From assembly GCF_028748145.1 (NCBI RefSeq), contig NZ_CP118181.1, positions 1,116,211 to 1,180,210 of the forward strand: a stretch of DNA of 64,000 nucleotides, read 5' to 3'. Made by a program: the position numbers and the translations under genes. A model generated the notes under the pieces. It made no database searches. It saw only the letters and a program-made list of their open reading frames with translations, and was not told where the DNA came from. Origin of the DNA: Entomospira culicis. GTDB taxonomy: Bacteria > Spirochaetota > Spirochaetia > WRBN01. Below, piece after piece: positions 1 through 10,270 of this stretch. Each line of letters opens with the position of its first letter. Position 1 is the first letter of the stretch.

Positions 1-1147
1 CATGTTTGAGATCGATTAAGGCACTCTCCTGCGAGGTTTCGCGGGTGAGATCTAACATGGCGTTGTCGTAGGCCATGCGGATAAGACGAAGATCTTGCTC
101 CTCGATAGGGGCGCTCACCTTGAGGCGTATGGCGCTCTCCTCTTGGAAGTAACGGCTCAAATCGAGGGCATTGGGCGGACTGTCCAAGTAGACAATGTCT
201 GTTTCGCGATTCTCTTCACTCTCATAAAATTGAATTAAAAATTGCTCGAGCACTTCATGATCCTCTCCGATCTCCTCGAGGCGGAAGGTCGCCTTGTCGA
301 GCATTTTTCCCTCACGCATGCGTAACACGACAAAGTGATAAAGACCATCATTACCAGCCATACCCACATAATCACGGCGCACATCGTTACGATCTTCTAC
401 CCCTTGTTGCTGGCTCATCGCTTGCACAGCTTTGAGCGCATCACGTAAGGTGGCGGCACGCTCGTACTCCATGGCGTTTGAGGCCTGTGCCATCTGTTGC
501 ATCAGGTACTTAGAGAATTGGACGATCTTGCCCGAGAGAAGCTCTTCCACACGGGCGATCTGCTCTTGATAGGCTGATTCGGTCGTTAAGCCCTCGACGC
601 AAGGACCAAGACATTGCTTCATGTGGTAGTAGAGGCAGGGGGTTTTGCGCATCTTGAGTGGGACAGGCTTACAGGGGCGAAGCGCAAAAGTTTTGTTGAT
701 GATCTCTAGGTAAGTATCAAGCTTTTGGATACCCGGATAAGGGCCATAATAGCGACTACCATCCTTCACAATGGTGCGCGTACGCATCACACGCGGAAAA
801 GGTTCGTTGGTAATGCGGATCATCGGGTAGGTTTTTTGGTCACGTAGGGCGATATTATAAGGCGGTTGATAGCGCTTAATAAGGTTGTTCTCCAAGACAA
901 GCGCTTCGTACTCGGTGGAGACAACCGTGAATTCAACGTTATGCGCCTTAGAAAGCAGGTGTTGGGTCTTCATCGATTTGTCGTTGAAATAACTTTTAAG
1001 ACGATTCTTTAAGTGTTTGGCTTTGCCCACGTAGAGCACTTCGTGTTGCGCGCCACGCCAAAGATAGACCCCCGGATCTAAAGGAGCGGAGCTCACTAAA
1101 AAGCGTAAGTGAGCTAAGCGCGCTTGTTTTGGCGAATCCTGATGCAT
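1..1147 (-). CDS. uvrC: UvrABC system protein C (excinuclease subunit C), C-terminus outside window
   Basis: UvrC makes the two incisions around a bulky DNA lesion in nucleotide excision repair, working with UvrA and UvrB. I translated the reverse strand from the ATG at 1147-1145. It stays open for about 382 codons to the window edge, so the C-terminal endonuclease and HhH domains are missing here. Seen: a GIY-YIG nuclease start with GVY at residues 26-28, YVGKAKHLKNRL around 39-50 and the catalytic-type Arg49. A Cys-containing QCLGPC stretch follows, then a UVR-like segment. The start is preceded by AAGGGAGAG. It is divergent from htpG. Family assignment is firm; only the missing end limits it. 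Confidence 0.93.
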   Translation of the reverse strand, partial: MHQDSPKQARLAHLRFLVSSAPLDPGVYLWRGAQHEVLYVGKAKHLKNRLKSYFNDKSMKTQHLLSKAHNVEFTVVSTEYEALVLENNLIKRYQPPYNIALRDQKTYPMIRITNEPFPRVMRTRTIVKDGSRYYGPYPGIQKLDTYLEIINKTFALRPCKPVPLKMRKTPCLYYHMKQCLGPCVEGLTTESAYQEQIARVEELLSGKIVQFSKYLMQQMAQASNAMEYERAATLRDALKAVQAMSQQQGVEDRNDVRRDYVGMAGNDGLYHFVVLRMREGKMLDKATFRLEEIGEDHEVLEQFLIQFYESEENRETDIVYLDSPPNALDLSRYFQEESAIRLKVSAPIEEQDLRLIRMAYDNAMLDLTRETSQESALIDLKH

Positions 1148-1182
1148 AAACTCTCCCTTAACAAATCTCTGATGCCACACTA

Positions 1183-1188
1183 AGTATA
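1183..1188 (-). promoter_or_regulatory. Candidate -10 element for uvrC
   Basis: On the minus strand TATACT lies about 35 bases before the uvrC ATG. The hexamer 17 bases upstream (TTACTT) matches the -35 consensus poorly, so this is only a plausible -10 in the uvrC/htpG divergent gap. Confidence 0.35.
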
Positions 1189-1236
1189 GCCGATTTTACG
1201 AAAAAAAGTAAGAGTCTAGATTTTCGGCAAAAAACC

Positions 1237-1267
1237 TTGACGAAATCGATCTTTTTTGAGATATTAT
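1237..1267 (+). promoter_or_regulatory. Candidate promoter of htpG
   Basis: TTGACG at 1237-1242 is followed by GATATT after 17 bases, or by TATTAT after 19 bases. The leader of about 45 bases ends in AGAAGG just before the htpG ATG. No heat-shock CIRCE element is seen. Confidence 0.5.
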
Positions 1268-1317
1268 AAAGGAAATCAAAACATATCTACATTCCAAAGA
1301 AGAAAGAAGGATACAAC

Positions 1318-3180
1318 ATGGCAAAAAAAGAGTTTAAAGCCGAAGTTGATAAGCTATTAAAGCTAATCATTCACTCCCTTTATTCACACAACGAGATCTT
1401 TTTGCGAGAGCTCATCTCCAATGCAGGCGATGCCCTCGATAAGATGAAGTTTCTCAACCTTACTGATGAAGCGTTTAAACATGAACAATTTGAAGGACGC
1501 ATCGACATCTATCTTAACGAAAAAGAGAAGAGCCTCATCATCAGCGACAACGGTATCGGTATGGATGAGAACGATCTCAATGAAAATTTAGGCAAGATCG
1601 CCCACTCTGGTACCAAGCTCTTTGCCGAGAAGCTCACCGGTGATGCGCAGAAAGATTCCAACCTGATTGGTCAATTTGGTGTGGGCTTTTATAGCGTCTT
1701 TATGGTGGCACACAACGTAGAGGTTATCAGCCGAAAAGCCGGAAGCGACAAGGCCTTCAAATGGACAAGCGATGGTCAGAGTGGCTACACCGTAGAAGAT
1801 GCCCAGCGTGATGCACACGGAACGACAATCATTTGTCATCTCAATGATGAACATGTCGAGTATGCCCAGCAATATCGGGTTACCTCTCTTATCGAGAAAT
1901 ACTCCAACTTTATCGCCTTCCCCATCTTCCTCCACTACGAAGAGCAAGAGTATACGCCCGAAGGCGAAGAGCCCAAACCTGCTACCATGGTAGAAAAACA
2001 AGCTAATAGCGCAAAAGCCATCTGGAAACGTAGCAAGAGCGAGCTGAGCCAAGAGGAGTACAACGACTTCTACCAGACCCTTAGTGGCGAGAGCGAAGAG
2101 CCTCTTTTCCATATGCACACACAGGCTGAAGGCTCGTTGGAGTACACCACCTTATTCTATATTCCTGCCAAAGCTCCGTACGATCTCTATCGCGCCGATT
2201 ATCGCCCTGGGGTGAAGCTTTATGTCAAGCGTGTCTTCATCACCGATGATGACAAAGAGTTACTACCTATCTACTTACGCTTTATTCGTGGTGTAATCGA
2301 TAGCGAAGATCTTCCGCTCAATGTGAGCCGTGAGATCCTCCAGCAGAATCGCATTCTCACCAACATCAAGGGCGCAAGCGTCAAGAAGATCCTCACCGAG
2401 ATTAAAAAGCTTGCCAGCGACAACCCCACCAAATTCGAGCAATTTGTCGAGCACTACAACCGCCCCATGAAGGAAGGTCTCTACTCCGACTTTGTCAACA
2501 AAGCCGACCTCCTCGAGATCGTACGCTTTAAGAGCACCAACGACGAAAGCGCGTGGACAAGTCTTGCCCAATACAAAGAGCGCATGAATAGCGAGCAGAA
2601 GAGCATCTACTATCTATGTGGTGATAATGCCGAAGCGGTGCGTCATAATCCACTAGTACAGGCGTACAAGAAACGTGGCTTTGAAGTGTTGCTATTAAGC
2701 GATGAGATGGATCAAATGGTGATGCCAATGGTGCAAGATTATCAAGGCATCGCACTCAAGGCGATTAATAAGGCCGATGCCGACGACGGTATCTTTGACG
2801 ATGCCAAAGACGAAGAGGCCATACAAGCCGTAGAAGGCGTTGCCGAGAAGCTCAAAGAGGCGTTGGGCGACCGTGTAAAAGAGGTGCGTTTGAGCGCGCG
2901 TCTTGATGATGCACCCTCTGCCGTGGTCTCTAGCGATGACGATATGAGTTTACAAATGAGTCGCATGTTCCAGATGATGGGGCAGGAGGCGCCCGAGGTA
3001 CAACCGATCTTAGAGATTAACCCCAAACACGCGCTCGTGCAGAGTGTGGCTAAGAGCGAGGACAAAGAGCTCATCGCCGACTACGCCATTCTCCTGCTTG
3101 ACGGCGCCTATCTCGCCGAGGGTGCGCCCCTCAAAGAGCCCGCGCGCTTTAGTCAACTGATGTTCAAGTACATCAAGTAG
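1318..3180 (+). CDS. htpG: Molecular chaperone HtpG (bacterial Hsp90)
   Basis: This is the ATP-dependent homodimeric cytosolic chaperone of the Hsp90 family. At 620 residues it has the usual bacterial length. The N-terminal GHKL ATPase domain shows FLRELISNAGDALDK near residues 28-42, with Glu31 and Asn35 in the ATP site, then SDNGIGM at 76-82. A glycine-rich lid (IGQFGVGFYS) follows. The middle domain contains the LNVSREILQQNRIL segment, and the C-terminal dimerisation domain ends without the eukaryotic MEEVD tail, as expected. The start is backed by AGAAGG 7 bases upstream. The gene stands alone, divergent from uvrC and closed by a hairpin terminator at 3231. Confidence 0.97.
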   Translation: MAKKEFKAEVDKLLKLIIHSLYSHNEIFLRELISNAGDALDKMKFLNLTDEAFKHEQFEGRIDIYLNEKEKSLIISDNGIGMDENDLNENLGKIAHSGTKLFAEKLTGDAQKDSNLIGQFGVGFYSVFMVAHNVEVISRKAGSDKAFKWTSDGQSGYTVEDAQRDAHGTTIICHLNDEHVEYAQQYRVTSLIEKYSNFIAFPIFLHYEEQEYTPEGEEPKPATMVEKQANSAKAIWKRSKSELSQEEYNDFYQTLSGESEEPLFHMHTQAEGSLEYTTLFYIPAKAPYDLYRADYRPGVKLYVKRVFITDDDKELLPIYLRFIRGVIDSEDLPLNVSREILQQNRILTNIKGASVKKILTEIKKLASDNPTKFEQFVEHYNRPMKEGLYSDFVNKADLLEIVRFKSTNDESAWTSLAQYKERMNSEQKSIYYLCGDNAEAVRHNPLVQAYKKRGFEVLLLSDEMDQMVMPMVQDYQGIALKAINKADADDGIFDDAKDEEAIQAVEGVAEKLKEALGDRVKEVRLSARLDDAPSAVVSSDDDMSLQMSRMFQMMGQEAPEVQPILEINPKHALVQSVAKSEDKELIADYAILLLDGAYLAEGAPLKEPARFSQLMFKYIK

Positions 3181-3230
3181 GGTTAAAAAAAGCATTACTC
3201 TATAGTATCATATTATAGGTAACAAAAGGC

Positions 3231-3282
3231 CAAGACCCAGAGCCTAACCACAATATTTTTGCTTTGGGTCTTGCTTTTTTTT
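3231..3282 (+). terminator. Rho-independent terminator after htpG
   Basis: A 13-base stem (CAAGACCCAGAGC pairing with GCTTTGGGTCTTG, one G-T wobble) with a 17-base loop is followed directly by eight T residues. It separates htpG from the V-ATPase operon. Confidence 0.88.
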
Positions 3283-3510
3283 GGAAAATTATGTATATTA
3301 CTAGATATTTACAGTGGGTAACTAAGTTCTCTTCACCACTTTGTCAAGACAAACAACACGTTACAAACGTTACCAATAAACGCAAATTTCTGCAATTCAA
3401 AGAGTAAATAGATCAAAAGGTACGCGCATCAGCGCCTATCACGATCTCCGATCCTTGGATTTTGAAGAATGATGATAATAGGATTTTATATTTAAGGAGT
3501 GCTAATAACG
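3283..3510. other. Non-coding gap upstream of the V-ATPase operon
   Basis: About 230 AT-rich bases between the htpG terminator and atpE. I see no gene and no convincing -35/-10 pair, although the operon promoter should lie here. A short inverted repeat TTGTC-AA-GACAA occurs near 3341-3352. The atpE ribosome site AAGGAG is at 3494-3499. Confidence 0.5.
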
Positions 3511-4119
3511 ATGGAAGTACAACTACAAGAGCTGATCAATAAGATCAAAGCCGACGGCGTAAAAGCTGGTGAAAGTGAAAAGAGTCGCATTATCGCCGAT
3601 GCCCAAAAAAAGGCGGAGGAGATCATTAAAACGGCCGAGCATCGCGCCAAAGAGCTAGAGGAGAGCGCCAAAAAAGAGGCCGCTCTAAGTGAGGCGCGTA
3701 ATCGTGAGGCGCTACAACTTGCTTCGCGCGACTTACTCCTCAACCTCTCCACCAAAATTACCGATCTCTTCAACCACATCCTTGTTAAAGAGGTGGCAAC
3801 ATCGCTCACCAAGGAGAAGGTTAGTCAATTGGCAAGCACGGCCATCAGTAATTTAGGCAAAGATGGCAAGTACGAAATCAGTCTAAGCCCTGCCGATGTC
3901 GATGCCTTTGGTGAGGCGCTCAAGAGTGAACTGAGTACGCTTGCTAAGGGTGGCATCACCATTAAGCCATCCAAAAATGTGGATGCAGGTTTTCGCATTA
4001 CCAGCGTAGAGGATGCAATCTCTTACGACTTTACCAACACGATCATCGCCGAAAATTTGGCCTCCTATGTCAACCCAAAACTCGCAGAGGATATCAAAAA
4101 GTCCGTAGGTCTCTCTTAG
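3511..4119 (+). CDS. atpE: V-type ATP synthase subunit E
   Basis: Subunit E forms the peripheral stalk linking the catalytic head to the membrane sector of V/A-type ATPases. The 202-residue protein begins with a long charged helix rich in Lys, Glu and Ala (roughly residues 1-80), typical of stalk coiled coils, followed by a globular C-terminal part. I use ATG 3511, not the GTG at 3499, because AAGGAG (3494-3499) overlaps that GTG and sits 11 bases before the ATG. It is the first gene of the operon, 24 bases before the next. Identification rests on the helix pattern and operon position. Confidence 0.9.
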   Translation: MEVQLQELINKIKADGVKAGESEKSRIIADAQKKAEEIIKTAEHRAKELEESAKKEAALSEARNREALQLASRDLLLNLSTKITDLFNHILVKEVATSLTKEKVSQLASTAISNLGKDGKYEISLSPADVDAFGEALKSELSTLAKGGITIKPSKNVDAGFRITSVEDAISYDFTNTIIAENLASYVNPKLAEDIKKSVGLS

Positions 4120-4143
4120 GATAAGCGATAAAGGAGCGAATTT

Positions 4144-4719
4144 ATGGCAAATTTATACTTTTTGATGGCGAGCCTGCCCACCCTCTCGGTGAACGACGAT
4201 GCGCCACGTATGCCCTATCCTGAATTTCTCAAACAAGCCCATGGCGGTCTTGGCGAACAAGAGTATCGACGTTTACTCTCGTTCGATCTCCAAAATATCC
4301 CGACAGATCTTAAGGGATTAGGCAATGTGGAGAAGAAATTTTGGCACTGGGAAATCGCCGTACGCAATGAGCTTGTCAAGTTGCGCGCCAAAGCCTTCAA
4401 CATGAAAGAGGAGGAATTCTTGCACACCGGCGTGGATATCGACAGTGCGGATATTAGACAGACCGCACTCAATGCCTTTGAGGAGTCTGACCCCTTGAAA
4501 GTGGAGATCGAACTAAATAAGGCACGCTGGGCGCTCCTAGAATCGGAGCGCACGCTTGAGTACTTTAGCATGGAGTCTCTACTCATTTACAGCATGCAAT
4601 TGCAATTAATTACCCGTCGCAGTCTCTTTACCAAAGAGCTTGGCGAGGCAAATTATCAAAAAGAGTACGAGCTGATTTTAGGCGAAGCAAAAACTGTATT
4701 GATGGAGAATATTAGATGA
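4144..4719 (+). CDS. DUF2764-like V-ATPase operon protein
   Basis: A 191-residue soluble, largely helical protein starting MANLYFLMASLPTLS. A protein of this type sits between the E and A subunit genes in spirochaete V-ATPase operons (DUF2764 family). Its biochemical role is not established to my knowledge. Since the operon lacks obvious C, F and G genes, this protein may supply a C-like central function; that is inference from position and size only. AAGGAGCGAATTT precedes the ATG. The last four bases overlap the atpA start (ATGA), implying translational coupling. Confidence 0.75.
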   Translation: MANLYFLMASLPTLSVNDDAPRMPYPEFLKQAHGGLGEQEYRRLLSFDLQNIPTDLKGLGNVEKKFWHWEIAVRNELVKLRAKAFNMKEEEFLHTGVDIDSADIRQTALNAFEESDPLKVEIELNKARWALLESERTLEYFSMESLLIYSMQLQLITRRSLFTKELGEANYQKEYELILGEAKTVLMENIR

Positions 4720-6491
4720 GTAAGACAAAAGGCGTCGTTATCGGCGTAAATGGAAATATGGCCACCATCGAAGTTGACGGTGCTGTGGCAATGAATGAGG
4801 TGGGATACATTGTCCTACCCGAGAGTAAAACTCGCTTGAAGAGTGAGATTATTCGTATCCGTGGTAATCAGTGCCAGATGCAGGTCTTTGAGTCGACCCG
4901 CGATGTAGCCAACGGAAATGAAGTTGAATTTACGGGCGAACTCTTAGTTGCCGAGCTAGGACCTGGTTTGCTTGGACAGATCTATGACGGTCTACAAAAC
5001 CCCCTCCCACAACTCGCCGAAGAGGCTGGCTACTTTTTGCAACGTGGTATCTACCTACAACCCCTCGACATCACGCGTAAGTGGGACTTTACCGCCAGCG
5101 TAAAAGCAGGCGATACCGTTAGCGGTGGCGACTACATCGGTAGCGTACCCGAAAATTCCTTCGACCACAAAATTATGATTCCCTTCAACATGACAGGAAC
5201 TTACACCGTCAAAAGTATTAAGGAGAATGGATCGTTCACCATCCGTGAGACCATCGCCGAGATTACCGACGAACGTGGCGAGAGCTACCCCCTCACCTTG
5301 AGCTTCTACTGGCCGGTTAAACGCGCTATCGACTGCTACAGCGAAAAAATGAAACCTACCGAGCCGATGATCACCAAGATTCGTATTATCGACACCTTCC
5401 TTCCTGTCTCTAAAGGTGGAACGTTCTGTACTCCTGGTCCTTTTGGTGCGGGTAAGACCGTTCTTCAACAGCAGATGAGCCGTAACTCCGATGTGGATGT
5501 TGTCATCATCGCGGCTTGTGGCGAGCGCGCCGGTGAGGTTGTAGAGACGCTTAAAGAGTTCCCTGAGCTTATCGACCCCAAGACAGGGCGTAGCTTAATG
5601 GAGCGTACGATTATTATTTGTAACACCTCCTCGATGCCCGTTGCCTCGCGTGAAGCATCGGTTTATACTGCCGTTACCTTGGCCGAGTATTATCGTCAGA
5701 TGGGCTTAGACGTGCTCATGCTTGCCGACTCTACCAGCCGTTGGGCGCAGGCGATGCGTGAGATGTCTGGTCGTTTGGAGGAGATTCCTGGTGAAGAGGC
5801 CTTCCCAGCCTACCTTGAGTCCACCATTGCCGGCTTCTATGAGCGCGCGGGTGCCGTTCGTCTTAAGAATGGAAAGATGGGTACGGTTACCATTGGTGGT
5901 TCGGTCTCTCCTGCGGGTGGAAACTTTGAAGAGCCTGTTACCCAAGCTACACTTAAAGTTGTGGGTAACTTCTTAGGTCTCTCCCGTGAGCGTTCGGATG
6001 CACGTAAGTATCCTGCCATTCACCCGATAGACTCTTGGAGTAAATATATCGGTGTGATCGACCCTAAAGCTGTGGCCTTTGCCCGCAAGGTGCTTTTTCG
6101 TGGTATCGAGGTAGAGCAGATGATGAAGGTTGTTGGCGAAGAAGGGACGAGTGAGGATGACTATCTTCTCTACCTTAAAGGCGAATTCTTTGATGCGGTT
6201 TATCTTCAACAAAATGGCTTTGACCCTGCCGATGCAAGCGTTACGCCTGAGCGCCAAGCCCACGTCTTTACCTACGTGATGGATGTTCTTGCGCGTGGCA
6301 TGAAGTTCACGGATAAGACCGAGGCACGCAATAAATTTAACGTATTAAGAATGAAGTTCCTCGACTGGAACGGCACGATGTGGCAGACCCCTGAGTTCCA
6401 AAAAATGGAAAAAGAGGTCGATACAATGATTAAAGAGATGGCAGATGGTAGCTACCTTGCTGGATCTGAGTTTTTAAAGAGAGGTAACTAA
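4716..6491 (+). CDS. atpA: V-type ATP synthase catalytic subunit A
   Basis: This is the catalytic, nucleotide-binding subunit of the rotary V/A-type ATPase. The Walker A P-loop GPFGAGKT is at residues 241-248, and the catalytic GERAGE-type motif (CGERAGEV) follows. [25 protein letters not shown] marks the Walker B/arginine region. The 591-residue length and the large non-homologous insertion before the P-loop (about residues 110-200) distinguish the V-type A subunit from F-type beta. The start overlaps the preceding gene by four bases and the stop overlaps the atpB ATG by one base, a tightly coupled operon. Confidence 0.97.
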   Translation: MSKTKGVVIGVNGNMATIEVDGAVAMNEVGYIVLPESKTRLKSEIIRIRGNQCQMQVFESTRDVANGNEVEFTGELLVAELGPGLLGQIYDGLQNPLPQLAEEAGYFLQRGIYLQPLDITRKWDFTASVKAGDTVSGGDYIGSVPENSFDHKIMIPFNMTGTYTVKSIKENGSFTIRETIAEITDERGESYPLTLSFYWPVKRAIDCYSEKMKPTEPMITKIRIIDTFLPVSKGGTFCTPGPFGAGKTVLQQQMSRNSDVDVVIIAACGERAGEVVETLKEFPELIDPKTGRSLMERTIIICNTSSMPVASREASVYTAVTLAEYYRQMGLDVLMLADSTSRWAQAMREMSGRLEEIPGEEAFPAYLESTIAGFYERAGAVRLKNGKMGTVTIGGSVSPAGGNFEEPVTQATLKVVGNFLGLSRERSDARKYPAIHPIDSWSKYIGVIDPKAVAFARKVLFRGIEVEQMMKVVGEEGTSEDDYLLYLKGEFFDAVYLQQNGFDPADASVTPERQAHVFTYVMDVLARGMKFTDKTEARNKFNVLRMKFLDWNGTMWQTPEFQKMEKEVDTMIKEMADGSYLAGSEFLKRGN

Positions 6492-7795
6492 TGACAAAGG
6501 TTTACAATCGTATTGAAAATATTTCTGGTAGCGTGATTACAGTGCGTGCTACGGGAGTCAAAAACGAAGAGCTTGCTGTAGTCAACACACGCTTTGGTAA
6601 GTCGCTTGCGCAAGTTAGCCGTATCGATGGCGATCGCATCTCTTTACAGGTCTTTGCGGGTGGTCGTGGTGTTGCCACCGACGATGAAGTGCGCTTTTTG
6701 GGTCGTACCATGCGCGTTGCCGCTAGCGATAGCATGCTTGGCCGTATCTTCAACGGTTCAGGTGATCCACGTGATGCTGGTCCTGTCATCGAGGAGAATC
6801 TTGTTCCCATCGGCGGACCCTCCTTTAATCCTGCCAAGCGTATCATTCCCAAAAACATGATCCGCACCGGTATCCCAATGATTGACCTCTTCAACACGCT
6901 CGTGGTGAGCCAAAAGCTCCCCATTTTCTCCAGCTCTGGTGAGCCTTACAATGAGCTTCTTGCGCGTATTGCGATGCAAGCAGAAGTTGATATCATTGTT
7001 TTAGGTGGAATGGGTCTTAAATACGACGACTATCTATACTTTAAAGAGACACTAGAAAATGGTGGTGCGCTCACGCGTACGGTTATGTTTGTGCACACCG
7101 CATCTGACCCAACGGTTGAGTGTTTGATGGTGCCCGATATGTCTTTGGCTGTCGCCGAGGAGTACGCGATGAAGGGCAAAAATGTCTTGGTACTGCTCAC
7201 CGATATGACCAACTTTGCCGACGCGATGAAAGAGCTTGCCATCACCCAAGAGCAAGTTCCCTCAAACCGCGGTTATCCTGGCGATCTCTATAGTCAGTTG
7301 GCGGCGCGCTATGAAAAGGCGGTTGATATTGAAGGCGAAAATGGCGGATCGATCACGATTCTTGCCGTTACCACCATGCCCGGTGATGACGTTACCCACC
7401 CTGTGCCTGACAATACCGGCTATATTACCGAGGGTCAGTTCTACCTTAAAGGTGGACGTATCGAGCCATTTGGTTCGCTCTCTCGTCTAAAGCAACAGGT
7501 TAATGGAAGCACCCGAAAGGATCACCGAACCATTATGGACGCGATGATCAAACTCTATGCAGCCTATAAAGATACCTCCGAAAAAAAATCGATGGGTTTC
7601 AACATGAGCGCATGGGATGAGAAGCTTCTTAAATATGGCGCACTCTTCGAAAAAGAGATGATGGACTTGAACATCAACATCTCTTTAGAAAATGCATTAG
7701 ACAAAGGTTGGGAGATTATGGCTACCTGTTTTGCCAAGGAAGAGACGGGTATCAAGACCGATTTAATTGCCGAGTTCTGGCCTAAGGGTATGTAA
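6491..7795 (+). CDS. atpB: V-type ATP synthase regulatory subunit B
   Basis: This is the non-catalytic nucleotide-site subunit that alternates with A in the hexameric head. The 434-residue protein opens with [12 protein letters not shown] and has [28 protein letters not shown] and [16 protein letters not shown], all standard for the B family. It has no Walker A motif, as expected for B. The position 3' of atpA with a one-base TAATG overlap agrees. No truncation or frameshift is visible. Confidence 0.97.
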   Translation: MTKVYNRIENISGSVITVRATGVKNEELAVVNTRFGKSLAQVSRIDGDRISLQVFAGGRGVATDDEVRFLGRTMRVAASDSMLGRIFNGSGDPRDAGPVIEENLVPIGGPSFNPAKRIIPKNMIRTGIPMIDLFNTLVVSQKLPIFSSSGEPYNELLARIAMQAEVDIIVLGGMGLKYDDYLYFKETLENGGALTRTVMFVHTASDPTVECLMVPDMSLAVAEEYAMKGKNVLVLLTDMTNFADAMKELAITQEQVPSNRGYPGDLYSQLAARYEKAVDIEGENGGSITILAVTTMPGDDVTHPVPDNTGYITEGQFYLKGGRIEPFGSLSRLKQQVNGSTRKDHRTIMDAMIKLYAAYKDTSEKKSMGFNMSAWDEKLLKYGALFEKEMMDLNINISLENALDKGWEIMATCFAKEETGIKTDLIAEFWPKGM

Positions 7796-7797
7796 CC

Positions 7798-8406
7798 ATG
7801 GCAAAAATTAAACTGACAAAAAATGAGCTTAAGAAGCAAAAGGACGCGCTTAAAATGTTTAAGCGCTACCTACCCACGCTTACGCTCAAGAAACAGCAGT
7901 TGCAAGCCGAAATCCGCTCTGCCCAGGCCGAGCGCGATAACGCAAGAGACCAACACGCCCGCATTACCGAAGAATTTATGCGTTGGGTGGCGGTCTTTAG
8001 TGAGGAGGTGCCTCAAGTGGAGAGCTTCTTTACCCTAGAGAGCTTGCAAATTAAACGTGGCAACATCGCTGGTGTCGACATTCCTATCTTTGAGAGTGCC
8101 AGCTTCAAGCCATCTACGTACAACCTCTTTACTACCCCACTGTGGGTAGACAAGGCGGCCAAGCAGATGATGATGGCGATGGAGTGGGACATTCGTAGAC
8201 AGGTGTACGACAAAAAGGTCGAGCTCTTAGAACAAGAGCTACGTACCACTAGCCAGCGGGTTAATCTCTTTGAAAAGGTCAAAATCCCCGAAACACAGCA
8301 GAACATCAAGAAGATTAACATCTTTTTGGGTGATGAGCAGACCGCAACTGTGGTGCGTGGAAAGATTAGCAAAAAGAAATTGAGCGAACACCAGGAGGGA
8401 GCGTAG
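7798..8406 (+). CDS. atpD: V-type ATP synthase subunit D
   Basis: Subunit D is the central rotor shaft of the V/A-type ATPase. The 202-residue protein starts MAKIKLTKNELKKQKDALK, the classical D-subunit beginning, with long N- and C-terminal helices suited to the antiparallel coiled coil of the shaft. It starts two bases after atpB. The gene ends one base before atpI. Confidence 0.93.
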   Translation: MAKIKLTKNELKKQKDALKMFKRYLPTLTLKKQQLQAEIRSAQAERDNARDQHARITEEFMRWVAVFSEEVPQVESFFTLESLQIKRGNIAGVDIPIFESASFKPSTYNLFTTPLWVDKAAKQMMMAMEWDIRRQVYDKKVELLEQELRTTSQRVNLFEKVKIPETQQNIKKINIFLGDEQTATVVRGKISKKKLSEHQEGA

Positions 8407-8407
8407 A

Positions 8408-10246
8408 ATGATTTTAGAAATGTCTCGAGTCTCTTTGATTATGGCTAAGAGCGCGCAGGCAAAGGCATTGGATGCCCTAGCAACTGCCAATCTCTTTCAT
8501 GTCAACGCGCAGGAAAACTACAACGACTCCATCGCTAAGCTTCACCATCAGCTATCGCGTGCAGAAATAATGCTACGCTATCTGCCTGATCTACCTGGGG
8601 AACCGATCACCACGCGCACCGTAGATATCACCAAGTTGCAAGACGATATTGAGCGTATGTATCAACAGCGTGAAGAGTTAGACAAACAGCAGAAGCATTA
8701 TCTTCAACAAATTGAGCAGTACGCCATTTGGGGTGATTTCTCGGTAGAAGATCTGCACGATCTCCAAGCACGTGGCTATTTCATTCGCCTTTACAAGGTG
8801 GATGCGCGTACTTATCAAAGCCTTTCTAGTCAAGAGAATACTAATCTATTCCTCTGTAAGGTGCTTAAAGGTATCCACTATATCGCTCTCTATAGTGAGA
8901 GCGAGGAGCATTTTCCCGCGCTGGAATCCTTAGAGCTACCGCCAATGAGTGTGGGCAAGATGCGCAATGCGGTGCATGATATTGCAAAGAGTATCCAAGA
9001 TCGCAATAATGATCTCATTAACCTCAACAAAGATCGTACTTACTTAGAGCAACACATTAGCCGTTTGGAGGAGTCTATTCGCTTTGAGAAGACCGTCGCC
9101 AACGTGGAAGATTATGAAGAGCTTGCCGTTTTACATGGCTTTGTTCCCACTGAGGATCTCTTGGTACTTAAGGATTACGCAAAAAAACATGGCTGGGCGT
9201 TGCACATTCAAGAGGCGATTACCGGCGATGAAGATGCGGATGCAGAAATTCCCACCAAAATCAAACCCGGATTCTTTGGCAAATTTAGCCAACCTATCCT
9301 TGATGCGCTCGAATTTACCCCAGGGTATCAAGAGATCGACATTAGTAATGTGATGACCTTCTTCTTTGCCATCTTCTTCTCGATGATCGTCGGTGATGCT
9401 GCCTATGGTTCTATCTTCCTCCTGCTCTCACTCTTTGGCATCACCAAGCTGAAAATGGCTAACAAACCCGTAACCCCACTGCTCCCTTATGTAGCGTTTA
9501 TGTCTGCACTTACCGTTATGTGGGGTATTCTTACCGACAGTTGGTTTGGCTTTAGTCTTGCCCAACATGTCCCGCTCTTTGCCTCGCTAAAAAATGATTG
9601 GCTGGGAGAAGATAGTAATCTTCAGCTCCTCTCATTTACCATTGGTATCACCCACTTAACCATCGCACACCTTTGGGCTCTGGGTATCAAACTTAAGAGC
9701 AATATTAAAGCGGTGCCGTCGGAGATTGGGCAATTGATGATGCTCTTTGGTTTCTTTATTCTTATTGTCAATATGTTGATTGGCCCAAATACGTTTGTAG
9801 GCGCGGTTCCTAGCTGGAATGTGCAAATGATTATTATTGGATTAGTTCTTCGACTACTCTTTGGTGAGCAACAAGCAAATGTCAACTTAGGCGCAGGTTT
9901 TGTCAATGGTCTTAAGGGAGCTTTTGCCAATGTCTTGGGTGCGGTGGGTAATTTCTCCGATACACTAAGCTATATCCGTCTTTATGCGGTGGGCTTGGCA
10001 GGGTTTAGCATTGCCTCCAGCTTTAATGAGCTAGCGTTAAGCTCTCCGGTCTTTATGACGCCTCTTATTCTCATTTTTGCGCACACATTGAACCTTGTTT
10101 TGGGTATCTTGGGCGTCTTGGTACATGCTGTGCGTCTCAACAGTCTCGAATTTAGTGGACACATCGGCTTAGTATGGTCTGGTGTGCCCTACGAGCCTTT
10201 TAAGGCAAAAAATGCTTTTGTGGAAAGTGATAGAACAACAAAATAA
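8408..10246 (+). CDS. atpI: V-type ATP synthase subunit I (membrane subunit a)
   Basis: Subunit I couples ion movement to rotation. Of 612 residues, about 1-320 are cytosolic and coiled-coil-like, followed by about seven hydrophobic segments from residue 310 on. The signature DTLSYIRLYAVGLAGF carries the conserved Arg524 expected to face the rotor-ring carboxylate. The ATG follows an AGGAGG-like site inside the end of atpD, one base from its stop. The 24-base gap to atpK holds AAGGAG. Confidence 0.95.
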   Translation: MILEMSRVSLIMAKSAQAKALDALATANLFHVNAQENYNDSIAKLHHQLSRAEIMLRYLPDLPGEPITTRTVDITKLQDDIERMYQQREELDKQQKHYLQQIEQYAIWGDFSVEDLHDLQARGYFIRLYKVDARTYQSLSSQENTNLFLCKVLKGIHYIALYSESEEHFPALESLELPPMSVGKMRNAVHDIAKSIQDRNNDLINLNKDRTYLEQHISRLEESIRFEKTVANVEDYEELAVLHGFVPTEDLLVLKDYAKKHGWALHIQEAITGDEDADAEIPTKIKPGFFGKFSQPILDALEFTPGYQEIDISNVMTFFFAIFFSMIVGDAAYGSIFLLLSLFGITKLKMANKPVTPLLPYVAFMSALTVMWGILTDSWFGFSLAQHVPLFASLKNDWLGEDSNLQLLSFTIGITHLTIAHLWALGIKLKSNIKAVPSEIGQLMMLFGFFILIVNMLIGPNTFVGAVPSWNVQMIIIGLVLRLLFGEQQANVNLGAGFVNGLKGAFANVLGAVGNFSDTLSYIRLYAVGLAGFSIASSFNELALSSPVFMTPLILIFAHTLNLVLGILGVLVHAVRLNSLEFSGHIGLVWSGVPYEPFKAKNAFVESDRTTK

Positions 10247-10270
10247 AAATTATTTTTAAGGAGTTTTCAA

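Noticed and set aside
1588-2118. 176-codon frame opposite htpG
   Set aside because: Lies wholly inside a certain gene, no ribosome site, no recognisable domain.
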